Shown here in pieces: positions 27,990 to 37,724 of a stretch of DNA of 64,000 nt (the first letter of the stretch is position 1; every line of letters begins with the position of its first letter). The stretch spans positions 17,407 to 81,406 of the forward strand of contig JAJZIY010000009.1 in the NCBI GenBank assembly GCA_021828475.1, written 5' to 3'. Source of the DNA: Actinomycetes bacterium (GTDB taxonomy: Bacteria; Actinomycetota; Acidimicrobiia; Acidimicrobiales; Palsa-688). The notes beneath the pieces were generated by a model. The model was not told the origin of the DNA. It ran no database searches and worked only from the letters and a program-made list of their open reading frames with translations. Position numbers and translations under genes: made by a program.

Positions 27990-28739
27990 TCATCCCGGCA
28001 GGCCGTCATGGTCGCGCTGGTCCCCGGTCAGGCCGAAGCGCCGCTCGCGGTTCTGGTACTCGAGGACAGCCTCCAGCAGGTGTCCCCGGCGGAAGTCGGG
28101 CCACAGGACGTCCATGAACACCAGCTCGCTGTACGCGATCTCCCAGAGCAGGAAGTTGGAGATCCGGAACTCTCCCGAGGTCCGTACGAACAGGTCGGGG
28201 TCGGGGACGTCGGGCTGGTAGAGGTGGCGCCGCAGCGCCCGCTCGTCCACCTGGCGGGCGCTCGTGCCCTCGGCCACGAGTGCCCGTACAGCGTCCACTA
28301 TCTCGGCCCGGCCGCCGTAGTTGAAGGCGACGGTGAGCGTCGTGGCCTTGTTGCGGCGGGTGAGCTCGGCGGCCTCGTCCATGCGCCCCAGGATCCACTT
28401 GGGCACCCGCCAGTCCCTGCGCCCGGCGAAGCGTATGCGCACACCGATCTCGTGCAGCTCGTTGCGCCGCTTGGTGAGCAGGTCGTCGGCGATCACCCCG
28501 AGCAGGAAGCGGACCTCGTCCTGAGGCCGGCGCCAGTTCTCCGTCGAGAAGGCGTAGACGGTCAGGTACTCGATGCCCATCTCGACCGCACCTTTCACCG
28601 CGTCGAGCAGCGCTTCCTCGCCGGCGCGGTGCCCCTCGGTGCGGGGCAGGCCCTGGCGCGTGGCCCAGCGACCGTTGCCGTCCATCACACAGGCCACGTG
28701 CCTGGGCATGCGCTTGGGGTCGAGGCGGCTCAGGTCCAT
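27990..28739 (-). CDS. uppS: Isoprenyl transferase (undecaprenyl diphosphate synthase family)
   Basis: PRHVACVMDGNGRWATRQGLPRTEGHRAGEEAL; YLTVYAFSTENWRRP; DLFVRTSGEFRISNFLLWEIAYSE. Confidence 0.96.
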   Translation of the reverse strand: MDLSRLDPKRMPRHVACVMDGNGRWATRQGLPRTEGHRAGEEALLDAVKGAVEMGIEYLTVYAFSTENWRRPQDEVRFLLGVIADDLLTKRRNELHEIGVRIRFAGRRDWRVPKWILGRMDEAAELTRRNKATTLTVAFNYGGRAEIVDAVRALVAEGTSARQVDERALRRHLYQPDVPDPDLFVRTSGEFRISNFLLWEIAYSELVFMDVLWPDFRRGHLLEAVLEYQNRERRFGLTGDQRDHDGLPG

Positions 28740-28810
28740 TGCTGCAAGCTACTGCGGAGCGAGCAGCCGCACAGGCAGGCGGGACCGGCCCCCCGCACCG
28801 CGCTGGCTGC

Positions 28811-29704
28811 TCAGATGCCCATACGGTCCAGGACGTCGGTGCGCCGCTGCCAGTCGCGGGCCACCTTGACCGACAGGTCGAGGTATGCGCCCTGCGGCAT
28901 CTGGGCCCGAACGGCCGTACCCACCTGCTTGAGCACCGAGCCGGCGTGGCCAATCACGATCCCCTTCTGCGACGGCCGCTCGACGAGGATCTCGCACTTG
29001 ACGTACGGCCACTCCCAGTCGGTCACCCGGCACGCGATGCTGTACGGCAGCTCGTCACGGGCAAGGGCCAGGAGCTGCTCGCGCACGAGCTCGGCCACCC
29101 ACCGAGCGTCGTCCATGTCCCGCTCCGCCACCCGGCCCCCGGCGGCCGCCGCTGCGCTGAGCAGGGTCTCGGGCAGCGGGTACAGGGGCGGCCCTTCGGG
29201 CAGGCGGCCGAGCACGTGGGCCATGAGGTCCTCCACACCCTTGCCGGTCCGGGCAGAAACGGCGAAGTACTCCTCGAAGCCCCAGTCCGCCACCGCCGCC
29301 AGCTGGGCCAGGACAGACGGCCTGGCCATGCCGTCGACCTTGTTGACCACGCACACCTGCCGCCGAGGCAGCTGCTCCACGACGAACCGGTCGCCCCGGC
29401 CCGCACCGGAACGGCCGTCGACGACCATCACCAGCAGGTCGATGTCGTCCATCGCACCGACCGCTGTACGGTTGAGCCGCTGGCCCAGGGGGGTCCGGGG
29501 TTTGTGCAGGCCGGGTGTGTCGACGAAGACCGCCTGTGCCACCGGCGTCGTCAGGACGGCCCTGACGAGGCCCCGGGTTGTCTGTGGCTTGTCCGACACG
29601 ATGGACACCTTTTCACCGGCCATGGTGTTGAGCAGCGTGGACTTGCCCACGTTGGCCCGGCCGGCCAGGGCCACCACGCCCGAGCGGAAGCCCCGGGGCC
29701 ACAT
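28811..29704 (-). CDS. era: GTPase Era
   Basis: RSGVVALAGRANVGKSTLLNTMAGEKVSIVSDKPQTTRG; DTPGLHKP; NKVD; KH domain IVIGHAGSVLKQVG. Confidence 0.95.
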   Translation of the reverse strand: MWPRGFRSGVVALAGRANVGKSTLLNTMAGEKVSIVSDKPQTTRGLVRAVLTTPVAQAVFVDTPGLHKPRTPLGQRLNRTAVGAMDDIDLLVMVVDGRSGAGRGDRFVVEQLPRRQVCVVNKVDGMARPSVLAQLAAVADWGFEEYFAVSARTGKGVEDLMAHVLGRLPEGPPLYPLPETLLSAAAAAGGRVAERDMDDARWVAELVREQLLALARDELPYSIACRVTDWEWPYVKCEILVERPSQKGIVIGHAGSVLKQVGTAVRAQMPQGAYLDLSVKVARDWQRRTDVLDRMGI

Positions 29705-29784
29705 GGGCGACCGGTCCCGGCTTCCTGCGCCGTCGCCGGCACCGCCCAGGTCGCCGGCCTCCCCGCGCCTCGGAGGACCGGGGC

Positions 29785-31260
29785 TCACCCGGCCTCGGCC
29801 CGGGGGATGCCCGGTGCCGCCTCGTCGGCTGCAGGACCGGCTGCAGGACCGGCTGCAGGACCGGCTGCAGGACCGGCTGCAGGACCGGCTGCAGGACCGG
29901 CTGCAGGACCGGCTGCAGGACCGGCTGCAGGACCGGCTGCAGGACCGGCTGCGGGGCTGCCGATCAGGATCTGGGCGATGCGCCGGCCCTCGACCCTTTG
30001 TGCCACGAGCCGGTGGCCGTCGCATTCTGCAGCCTCGCCTTCCTCCGGGACGTGGCCCAGGAGGTTGTAGAGCAGGCCCCCAACGGTGTCCCAGTCCCCC
30101 TGGCGCAGCTCGAGACCCGTCAGTTCGTTGACCTCGTCGATGGACAGGCCGGCGTCGACCTGCAGTTGGCCGTCCTCCAGGCGCGCCACCCTGGGACGTT
30201 CGACGTCGTACTCGTCGGAGATCTCCCCCACCAGCTCCTCGAGGACGTCCTCCAGGGTGATGAGGCCGGCCGTACCGCCGTACTCGTCCACGACGATCGC
30301 CAGGTGCTGCTTGCCGGCCTGCATCTCGCGCATCACCTCGGCTATGCGCTTGCTTTCGGGCACGAACTGGGGCGTCCGCATGACCGAGGTGACCCTGTCC
30401 TCGGCGCAGCCCTCACGCTCGGCCCGCATCATGTCCTTCACGTAGGCGATCCCGACTATGTCGTCGATGTTCTGGCCGTAGACCGGTATGCGGCTGAAAC
30501 CCTGGCCAGATGCCAGATCAGCGGTCTCGCCGATGCTCGCCGTCATGGCGACGGTCACCATGTCGGGCCGGGGGACCATGACCTCACGGGCAACCGTGTC
30601 GCCGAAATCGATTATGGAATGGATGAGCTTACGCTCCTCGCGCTCGATCACCGCCTCGTCGGCCGCCGTGTCGGCCATTGCCAGCAGTTCGCCTTCGGTT
30701 ATGTACGGCCCCTTCTTCAACCCCTTGCCCGGGAGCAGCACGTTGGCCGCCTTGATCAGCGCGTGGGTACCCCAGCGCAGTGGCGGGAACCTGACCAGGC
30801 CGACGAGGAAGGGTGCCATCAGCAGAGCGGCGCGCTCTGGGTGCTGGACGGCCCAGATTTTCGGCGCCAGCTCGGCGAAAACAAACATGACAACGATCTC
30901 GAAGGCCGTCGCGACCACGACCCCCCAGGGGCCGAACACACGGTCCGAGACGACGCCGATCATCGTCGCGGCCACCAACGTGCATATCTGTGCGGCGAAG
31001 AGCACCACCGGCAGGTTGCGCTCAGGCTGGTCTACCAGCTTCAACAGGTAGGCCGAACCCCGCCGGTGCTCCTCCGCCATGGCGATGGCCTTGACCCTGG
31101 ACACGCGCGTCAGCGCCGTCTCCGACAGGGCGAACAGTGCCGACAGGGCTATGAGCGCAACGGCCAAAACGAGCAGCGCCGTGTCGGCACTGTCGAAGGA
31201 GTGGGTGCCGACGGCCCGGGCTGCAGCCAACATCGTCCTCAACCGTCCCCGGCGGGCCAT
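29785..31260 (-). CDS. CNNM/HlyC-CorC family protein with CBS pair and (AAGP)n C-terminal tail
   Basis: CNNM TM domain, REVMVPRPDMVTV CBS, VDEYGGTAGLITLEDVLEELVGEI, VDAGLSIDEVNEL. Confidence 0.93.
   Translation of the reverse strand: MARRGRLRTMLAAARAVGTHSFDSADTALLVLAVALIALSALFALSETALTRVSRVKAIAMAEEHRRGSAYLLKLVDQPERNLPVVLFAAQICTLVAATMIGVVSDRVFGPWGVVVATAFEIVVMFVFAELAPKIWAVQHPERAALLMAPFLVGLVRFPPLRWGTHALIKAANVLLPGKGLKKGPYITEGELLAMADTAADEAVIEREERKLIHSIIDFGDTVAREVMVPRPDMVTVAMTASIGETADLASGQGFSRIPVYGQNIDDIVGIAYVKDMMRAEREGCAEDRVTSVMRTPQFVPESKRIAEVMREMQAGKQHLAIVVDEYGGTAGLITLEDVLEELVGEISDEYDVERPRVARLEDGQLQVDAGLSIDEVNELTGLELRQGDWDTVGGLLYNLLGHVPEEGEAAECDGHRLVAQRVEGRRIAQILIGSPAAGPAAGPAAGPAAGPAAGPAAGPAAGPAAGPAAGPAAGPAADEAAPGIPRAEAG
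29827..29952. repeat. 12-bp perfect tandem repeat, 10.5 copies, in-frame (Ala-Ala-Gly-Pro)n
   Basis: ggctgcaggacc repeated from 29827 to 29952. Confidence 0.97.
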
Positions 31261-31916
31261 CGGCCCGCCTTGTCCTCCCCGTCAACCTCGGTGGCGCCGG
31301 TTACGTCCGGGCCGGCCCCTTCCGGCACAACGCCACTACCTCCCGGCACCGCTTCACCGGCGGCGGCGCCGACGCCAACCGCGGTGGCGTTGCGCGCCGG
31401 CCACGTCTCTGGACGAACCGCCTTGTAGTGGCGTTCGAGCAGCTCGCGCTCCTTGGCCTCCATCTCCTCGGCCTCTTCGTCGTCCTCGTGGTCCATCCCC
31501 ATCAGGTGCAGCAACCCGTGCACGACGAGCAGGGCCAGCTCGTCGTCATAGTCTCCTGCATGCTCGGGCGCGTTGGCGTGTGCCACGGCGGGACAGATCA
31601 CGATGTCGCCGAGCAGCACCGGCATGTCCTCGGGCTCCGAGGTCATCCCCGGCCCCGTACCGCCCGAGTCGGGAGAGCGCCCGCTCTCGGCCGGCTCCTC
31701 GTCTATGGGGAACGCCAGCACGTCCGTCGGCCCCTGCTTGCCGAGGAACCGATGGTTGAGCTCGGCGATGGCCCCCTCGTCCACGAACAGGAGCGAGAGC
31801 TCGGCGTCACCAGGCAGCTCCTGCTCGGCCAGCACCGCCTCCGCCAGGCGCGCCCAGCGCAGGGCGTCCACGGGTCTGTCGGCCTGCTCGTCCGCGGCGA
31901 AAACCTCCACTGCCAT
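31239..31916 (-). CDS. ybeY: rRNA maturation RNase YbeY with extended C-terminal tail
   Basis: LNHRFLGKQGPTDVLAFP; GDIVICPAVA; LALLVVHGLLHLMGMDHEDDEEAEEM. Confidence 0.95.
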   Translation of the reverse strand: MAVEVFAADEQADRPVDALRWARLAEAVLAEQELPGDAELSLLFVDEGAIAELNHRFLGKQGPTDVLAFPIDEEPAESGRSPDSGGTGPGMTSEPEDMPVLLGDIVICPAVAHANAPEHAGDYDDELALLVVHGLLHLMGMDHEDDEEAEEMEAKERELLERHYKAVRPETWPARNATAVGVGAAAGEAVPGGSGVVPEGAGPDVTGATEVDGEDKAGRWPAGDG

Positions 31917-31920
31917 GGTC

Positions 31921-33003
31921 TCAACTGTCCCTTCCGGCACGGCGCAGCGCCGGTGGCGCTCCCTGCCCGCTCTCATAAGCGTCATAGGCCGAGACGATGT
32001 CGGCCACGATCCGGTGGCGCACCACGTCCCGGCTTGTCAGCCTGACGAAGGCGATGCCTTCGATACCCCCGAGCACGCGCTCCAGACCGGCCAGGCCCGA
32101 GCGGCCCCCCGGAAGGTCGACCTGGGTCACGTCCCCGTTGACGACGACCTTCGAGCCGAACCCGATCCGAGTGAGGAACATCTTGATCTGCTCCGGGGTG
32201 GCGTTCTGTGCCTCGTCCAGGATGATGAAGCTCCTGTTGAGTGTCCGCCCCCGCATGTAGGCCAGCGGGGCCACCTCCACCGTCCCGTTCTCCAGGAGGC
32301 GCCGGGCCCCATCTGTGCCCATCATGTCGTACAGGGCGTCGTAGAGGGGTCTCAGGTAGGGGTCGATCTTGGCCATGAGGTCCCCGGGCAGGAAGCCGAG
32401 CCGCTCGCCCGCCTCGACAGCCGGGCGGGTCATGATCATGCGCTCGACGGTCTTGGCCTGCAGCGCCTGCACGGCGAGCGCCACCGCCAGGTAGCTCTTG
32501 CCCGTACCGGCAGGGCCGATGCCGAAAGTCACGATGTTTTCGGCGATGGCGTCCACGTAGGCCTTCTGACCGCTCGATTTCGGCCGCACGGAACGCCCCC
32601 GCCCCGGACGCAGCACTTCGGCCGTCAGCACCTCGGACGGCCGGCCGTCGGCGCGCAGGATGTCGATCGTGCGGGCCACTACCTGGGGGTCCACCACCTG
32701 GCCCCGCTCGAGCAACAGGCTCAGCTCCTCCACCAGGCGCGCCACGACCGCCGCCTCGTCGCCTTCGATGTTGAACTCGTTGCCCCGGGCAATAATGCGG
32801 GCACCCCCGAAAGCCTCCTGGACAGAGCGCAGGTTTTCGTTGAGGGGGCCCACGAGGCCGGCCATCAGATGATTGGGGACGGTGACGGTTACGGGCACGT
32901 TTGCCTCGTAAGCGTAGCCGCAGTGGAGCGGCTCTCCGGTCGATATCGCCCCGGCCGAGCCGCCTGCAGGTGGCTTCTCAACCGGGCGGCCACCCGAGCT
33001 CAC
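31921..33003 (-). CDS. PhoH-like ATPase
   Basis: KAYVDAIAENIVTFGIGPAGTGKSYLAVALAVQAL; IILDEAQNATPEQIKMFLTRIGFGSKVVVNGDVTQVDLP. Confidence 0.95.
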   Translation of the reverse strand: MSSGGRPVEKPPAGGSAGAISTGEPLHCGYAYEANVPVTVTVPNHLMAGLVGPLNENLRSVQEAFGGARIIARGNEFNIEGDEAAVVARLVEELSLLLERGQVVDPQVVARTIDILRADGRPSEVLTAEVLRPGRGRSVRPKSSGQKAYVDAIAENIVTFGIGPAGTGKSYLAVALAVQALQAKTVERMIMTRPAVEAGERLGFLPGDLMAKIDPYLRPLYDALYDMMGTDGARRLLENGTVEVAPLAYMRGRTLNRSFIILDEAQNATPEQIKMFLTRIGFGSKVVVNGDVTQVDLPGGRSGLAGLERVLGGIEGIAFVRLTSRDVVRHRIVADIVSAYDAYESGQGAPPALRRAGRDS

Positions 33004-33331
33004 GACCAGCGAGGACGTGCATGTGCATATGGGGCACCTGCGCCCCTGCGTCCGTACCCACGTTGAAGACCAACCGGTAGCCCCGCTGTGACAGGCCCGC
33101 CTCGCCCGCCACCTGGCGCGCCGCTGCCATCATCTCCGCCATCACCGGGCCGTGCTCAGGTGCCACCTCCGAGGCGTCGGCGATATGGTGGCGCGGGACG
33201 AGCAGGACATGGAGCGGGGCGGCCGGGTGCATGTCGTGGAAGCCGTAGACACCGGGGCCTGCGTAGGCCTCCCTCGAGGGGACCTCGCGGCCGACGATCC
33301 GGCAGAAGATGCAGTCCTGAGCGACGGTCAC
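32978..33331 (-). CDS. HIT-family protein
   Basis: CIFCRIVGREVPS...; histidine triad VPHMHMHVLAGR. Confidence 0.95.
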   Translation of the reverse strand: MTVAQDCIFCRIVGREVPSREAYAGPGVYGFHDMHPAAPLHVLLVPRHHIADASEVAPEHGPVMAEMMAAARQVAGEAGLSQRGYRLVFNVGTDAGAQVPHMHMHVLAGRELGWPPG

Positions 33332-33657
33332 TGTCCGAGATCCCCCTCCCCGCGGGCCTGGACGGCCCCCGACGCCTCTTTGGCAGCGGCAACCAGCGAC
33401 GCAGTGGTCACCTCGTCCTCGTCCCCTACCGGCTCGGAGCGCCCCCTGGGGTCCGGGTAGAGGTGCTCCAATGTGCCCGGCACGATCCTGGCCTTTTCGA
33501 TGAAGGCGTCGACCTCGTGGGCTTGCAGCCTTATCACGCGGCCCATCTTGTACGCCGGGAGCTGGCCCTCGTCGATGAAACGGTAGAGAGTGCGCAGGGT
33601 CACCCCGAGCCTCGCGCACGCCTCCGGGGTCCCGATCCATTTGATGGGTTCGCTCAC
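33328..33657 (-). CDS. Excisionase/MerR-type helix-turn-helix protein
   Basis: KWIGTPEACARLGVTLRTLYRFIDEGQLPAYKMGRVIRLQAHEVDAFIEKARI (HTH_17 pattern). Confidence 0.88.
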   Translation of the reverse strand: MSEPIKWIGTPEACARLGVTLRTLYRFIDEGQLPAYKMGRVIRLQAHEVDAFIEKARIVPGTLEHLYPDPRGRSEPVGDEDEVTTASLVAAAKEASGAVQARGEGDLGQ

Positions 33658-33722
33658 TGTGGCTGTATTGTACCCGCAGAGGGCATCATTAGATCGTCTC
33701 GGTGAGTTTCAGTGGATTTGGC

Positions 33723-34952
33723 TCACAGCTGCGCGGCGTCGAACGACGGCAGGTGCCAGCGCAGCGCCACCTGCGCCCAGCGGCGGGCGAAGTCCTGCGC
33801 GAGCGGCGCCGTCGCCTCTTCGACGGCCTTCGCCCGCTGGTAGAAGACGTCGTTGCCGGGGGCGCTGTAGCACCCGGCTACCTGGCGGTCCGAGGCCCAC
33901 TGGGCCAGGTCCGAGGACACCCCGGCCGAAGCCGATGCCAGGCGGCGCAACTCGCCGGCCACCACCGACAGGCCGGCTCCGGCCATGGTCGACCCCGGTC
34001 CCGTCGCCAGCGAGGCTGTAACGGAGAGGTCCAGGCTGCGGGCTGTGGACAGAGCCGCGACCGCGCCACGCCGGCTGGCCGCCCCCGGTGCCGCTTCACG
34101 GCACACGCCGGCCTCCGCCTGGCGGACGAGTGCCTGGGCCTTGACCGTCCTGCTCACCATGTCCCCTATCTGCTGGCCGGCGTTGCCTGGGGAAGGGCCG
34201 CCGACCACGACTGCGACCGTCACGGACGCGCCGACCAGGAGTGCCAGCGCACCGGCCAGGACCGTCCCGCGGCGGCGACGGACCGGGCGCGCCGGCGGAC
34301 CGGGGGTGACCGGTCCCGCTGCCGCTGTCCCGCCCACGGGAGCCGCCGGCAACGTCGGCCCCTGGGGCGCAGGGCCGTGAAGAGGAGGCGGTGGGGCCAC
34401 CGTCGGCATGACGGCGGTCATGGCCGGCACCGTCGGCAGCCCACCGGGCGGCTCGGCCTGAGGCTGGGGTCGGCCGGCCTTCGCCTGGGGTTCCCGCCGG
34501 CGGCCCGTTGCCGGCGCCGCTCCGCCTGCCAGCGACCCCGGGCGCAGGCCCTGACGACCGGGGGCCTCCCCCTGCGGAGCGGGTGCCGGTGCGTCCGCAC
34601 CACCGCGCGCCGCCGGGCGGACCGTCCTCGAGACCCTGGCCTGCGCGCCGCCCTGGCGCATCGGCGATCCGCGGCCCGGCACCGAGCCCGTGGCAATGGC
34701 CCAGCGCAGGGTGGTCCGCGGCCCGACAGGCGGGGGCATGGTAGGCATCTCGTCCACCGATCCGGCACCGCCGGCGTCGCCACCTGCGGGTGCCACCTCG
34801 TCCGCCTCCATGCCCGGTGGGGCGCCTGGCGCACGGGGCACGCCAACCAGGTCCGCCGGAGGCTGACCACCAACCGCGGCCGTTGCCCCGCCCACCCCGG
34901 ATGGGCGGCCACCACGGCCCTGCTGTCGTCCCACCCGCGAGTTGTCTGCCAC
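33723..34952 (-). CDS. Hypothetical protein, Pro/Ala-rich cytoplasmic region + single TM + extracellular domain
   Basis: RRRRGTVLAGALALLVGASVTVAVVVGG TM following a long disordered region. Confidence 0.7.
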   Translation of the reverse strand: MADNSRVGRQQGRGGRPSGVGGATAAVGGQPPADLVGVPRAPGAPPGMEADEVAPAGGDAGGAGSVDEMPTMPPPVGPRTTLRWAIATGSVPGRGSPMRQGGAQARVSRTVRPAARGGADAPAPAPQGEAPGRQGLRPGSLAGGAAPATGRRREPQAKAGRPQPQAEPPGGLPTVPAMTAVMPTVAPPPPLHGPAPQGPTLPAAPVGGTAAAGPVTPGPPARPVRRRRGTVLAGALALLVGASVTVAVVVGGPSPGNAGQQIGDMVSRTVKAQALVRQAEAGVCREAAPGAASRRGAVAALSTARSLDLSVTASLATGPGSTMAGAGLSVVAGELRRLASASAGVSSDLAQWASDRQVAGCYSAPGNDVFYQRAKAVEEATAPLAQDFARRWAQVALRWHLPSFDAAQL

Positions 34953-34973
34953 CTGACCTTCCTCGCCGAAAGA

Positions 34974-36212
34974 CTACAGCTGGTCCCGCAGCCTGACCGC
35001 CACCTCGTTTGCGAGCAGGCGGCCCCGCACGGTCAGCACCGCCCGGGCACGTCCCGGCACCGCCAGGGCACCTGCGGAGCCTCCGTCGTGCCCCGGCGCT
35101 CCCGCGAGGACCGTTTCCACCAGGCCGTCCTCGAACAACTCCTCAGGCACCACGCCAGCAGGCACCCCTCCACGGGTCCGTAGGGCGAGCATGAGCGCTT
35201 CCCGCCGCCTGTCGCCGGTCGCCAGGTCCTCGCCTGCCGCCTCCGGCGAGGCGCCGGACTCCACGAGGGCGCAGTAGCGCTCGGGGGTGCGGACGTTCCA
35301 CCAGCGCCGGGCCGAACCGCCGGGACCGGAGCGGTGCGAGTGGGCGGAACAGCCGACCCCGGCGTAATCGCCCTGGTCCCAGTACAGCCGGTTGTGGCGG
35401 CACTCGTGGCCGGGAAGGGACCAGTTGGAGATCTCGTACCAGTCGTAGCCTGCGGCCGACAGCGCCGCGTCGGCCATGAGGTACTTGTCGGCCTGGTCGT
35501 CGTCACCTGGGTAGCGCTCCGGCTGGCGCGAGAGGGGCGTACCCGGCTCCACCGTCAGCGCATAGGCGCTGAGGTGGGCCGGCGCCGGGTCGAGGCCGAG
35601 CACCTCCTCCAACGTGCGCTCCCACTCGCCGAGGGTCTCCCCGGCCGCCCCGTATATGAGGTCGAGGTTGTAGGAGGCACCGAAGCCGGCTTCTGCGGCC
35701 AGGCCAACCGCCCTGGCCACGGCGCCGGTTGTGTGCCGGCGGCCCAGGAGCTCGAGCACGCGGGGGACCATCGACTGGGCACCGAAGGACAGACGGGTGA
35801 CGCCACCACGGCTGTACTCGGCCAGCTTGGCGGCGGTGACCGTCTCCGGGTTGCACTCGACCGTGACCTCCGCCCCGGACGCCAGGCCCACGGCTGCCGA
35901 TATGGAAGCCAGGATGCCGGTCAGCAGCTCCGCTGGCACCAGCGAGGGGGTGCCTCCCCCGAAGAAGACCGAGGTCGCCGGGCCTGCCGACCAGTCAGCC
36001 AGCCCGGCTGCCTGGGTGCGGCACGCCTGCGCATAGCGCTCCCAGAGGTGGCCCCGGTCGGTCCATGTGGCGAAGGCGCAGTAGTCGCAGCGGTGCGAGC
36101 AGAACGGCACGTGCACGTACACGCCGAAACCCACCGGCCTGGCCGCTCGAGCCCGTGGGGGGGAGGCACCTTCGGCGCCTGCGCCCCGGGTGCTGGCATG
36201 GACTGGCGCCAC
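34974..36212 (-). CDS. hemW: Radical SAM HemW-like protein
   Basis: GVYVHVPFCSHRCDYCAFATW; FFGGGTPSL; EVTVECNPETVT; HNRLYWDQGDYAGVGCSAHSHR. Confidence 0.92.
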   Translation of the reverse strand: MAPVHASTRGAGAEGASPPRARAARPVGFGVYVHVPFCSHRCDYCAFATWTDRGHLWERYAQACRTQAAGLADWSAGPATSVFFGGGTPSLVPAELLTGILASISAAVGLASGAEVTVECNPETVTAAKLAEYSRGGVTRLSFGAQSMVPRVLELLGRRHTTGAVARAVGLAAEAGFGASYNLDLIYGAAGETLGEWERTLEEVLGLDPAPAHLSAYALTVEPGTPLSRQPERYPGDDDQADKYLMADAALSAAGYDWYEISNWSLPGHECRHNRLYWDQGDYAGVGCSAHSHRSGPGGSARRWWNVRTPERYCALVESGASPEAAGEDLATGDRRREALMLALRTRGGVPAGVVPEELFEDGLVETVLAGAPGHDGGSAGALAVPGRARAVLTVRGRLLANEVAVRLRDQL

Positions 36213-36238
36213 CTGTGAACGCGTAGCATACAAGGCTC

Positions 36239-37168
36239 GTGTTCGTTCTCCTCTTCCCCGGCCAGGGCGCGCAGCGGCCCGGCATGGGCACTCCGTGGCA
36301 GGCCCACCCCTCATGGGTGCTGGTCGGCGAGCTGAGCCGCGCCACCGGACGCGACGTGGCCCACCTCCTGCTCGAAGCCGACGCCGAGGAGCTGCGCGCC
36401 ACCCGCAACGCGCAGGTCGCCACCTTCAGCGTGAGCATGGTGGCTCTCGACGCCCTGCGCCGCCACCTGGGCGCCGGGCTGCCAACCGACCGCATGGCGG
36501 CCACCGCCGGCCACAGCCTCGGCGAGTACAGCGCCCTGACTGCCGCCGGCGCCCTGAGCCCTGCGGACGCGGCTCTGCTCGTATCCGAGAGGGGGGAAGC
36601 CATGCAGGCGGCAGCTCAGAGCGGCCCGGGCACGATGGCCGCCGTACTCGGCCTGCAGATCGAGCAGGTGGAGCGAGCCTGCGAGGGTCGGGAGCGAGCC
36701 TGGGTCGCCAACGACAACACCCCTGGGCAGGTCGTCATCGCCGGGACACAGGAAGGGGTCGCCGCCGCCGGTGCCGCCGCCATTGGCCTGGGCGCCAAGC
36801 GCGTCATCCCGCTCCAGGTCGGAGGTGCCTTCCATTCGCCACTGATGGCACCGGCTCAGCACCGCTTGGACGAGGCCCTGAGCCGGGCCGCCTTCGCCAC
36901 CACGGTGCACCCTGTGGTGGCGAACGTGGACGCCGCCCCCCATACCGACGGCTTCGCCGGCCTGCTCTCGGCACAGCTCTGCTCGCGCGTCCGCTGGCGG
37001 GAGTCGCTGCTCGCCCTGGCCGGCCTGGGTGCCCGCACGTTCGTCGAGCTCGGCCCGGGTACCGAGCTCTCCGGGATGGTGCGCCGTTGCCTGCCGGACG
37101 CGGTACGGGCCAACGTTGCCGGACCGGCCGACCTCGAGGCGGCAGCGTCCGCCCTCAGCGCGAGCTGA
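36239..37168 (+). CDS. fabD: Malonyl CoA-ACP transacylase family
   Basis: VFVLLFPGQGAQRPGMG; GHSLGEYSALTAAGAL; GAFHSPLM. Confidence 0.93.
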   Translation: MFVLLFPGQGAQRPGMGTPWQAHPSWVLVGELSRATGRDVAHLLLEADAEELRATRNAQVATFSVSMVALDALRRHLGAGLPTDRMAATAGHSLGEYSALTAAGALSPADAALLVSERGEAMQAAAQSGPGTMAAVLGLQIEQVERACEGRERAWVANDNTPGQVVIAGTQEGVAAAGAAAIGLGAKRVIPLQVGGAFHSPLMAPAQHRLDEALSRAAFATTVHPVVANVDAAPHTDGFAGLLSAQLCSRVRWRESLLALAGLGARTFVELGPGTELSGMVRRCLPDAVRANVAGPADLEAAASALSAS

Positions 37169-37199
37169 GGCGCGCTGCCGCCCGTAGAGCCAGGACGGC

Positions 37200-37715
37200 T
37201 CAGGCGTCCTGGGACAGCCAGCGCCGCCAGTCGCGCAGCCCCGCCTCCACGTCACGCGGCGACATGCGCACCACCTGCTCGGGAATGCGGCCCACGACCG
37301 CTCTCCGGCGCGCGTAGTCGTGCGCGATGCCGGCGAAAAGGGGCTTGCGGAAAGCGACCAGATCGGCGGGGGCGCCCGGCAGGAAGCCCCACAGCCCGAA
37401 GGACCATTCCATGTCGTAGATGGTGGGCGCCCGGTGGAACAGTGAAGCCCTCCTGGTCCCACAGGCGAAGCAACCGGCCAGCATGTCCTGGTCGTGCTCG
37501 CCCTCGGCCAGTGCGGCCCTCTCGGCCAGGCGCTTGGCCAGCTTGAGCCCGTAGCCGAGATCGGGCCCCGTGGCACCGAAGCGCGGGCCCTGCGGCGCGC
37601 GGAGCGTGGCCAGTTCGGCCGGACGGTCCTGCTCCCAGTGCCCAGGGCTCGAAAGGCGGCTCGAGGGCCTCACCCTGTCCGTCGACACCAGGGGCACGTA
37701 GTCGGGTTGAGCCAT
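37200..37715 (-). CDS. Conserved hypothetical protein
   Basis: MAQPDYVPLVSTDRVRPSSRLSSPGHWEQDRPAEL...PGAPADLVAFRKPLFAGIAHDYARRRAVVGRIPEQVVRMSPRDVEAG. Confidence 0.75.
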   Translation of the reverse strand: MAQPDYVPLVSTDRVRPSSRLSSPGHWEQDRPAELATLRAPQGPRFGATGPDLGYGLKLAKRLAERAALAEGEHDQDMLAGCFACGTRRASLFHRAPTIYDMEWSFGLWGFLPGAPADLVAFRKPLFAGIAHDYARRRAVVGRIPEQVVRMSPRDVEAGLRDWRRWLSQDA

Positions 37716-37724
37716 GGCTAGAAC

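Noticed and set aside
29710-30025. (RSCS)n N-terminal extension of Era in the ORF track
   Set aside because: Translation of the minisatellite in another frame; Era begins near 29704 with MWPRGFRSGVVALAGRANVGKS.
28008-30131. 707-aa plus-strand ORF across uppS-era-repeat
   Set aside because: Antisense artefact; contains (LQDR)n translation of the 12-bp repeat.
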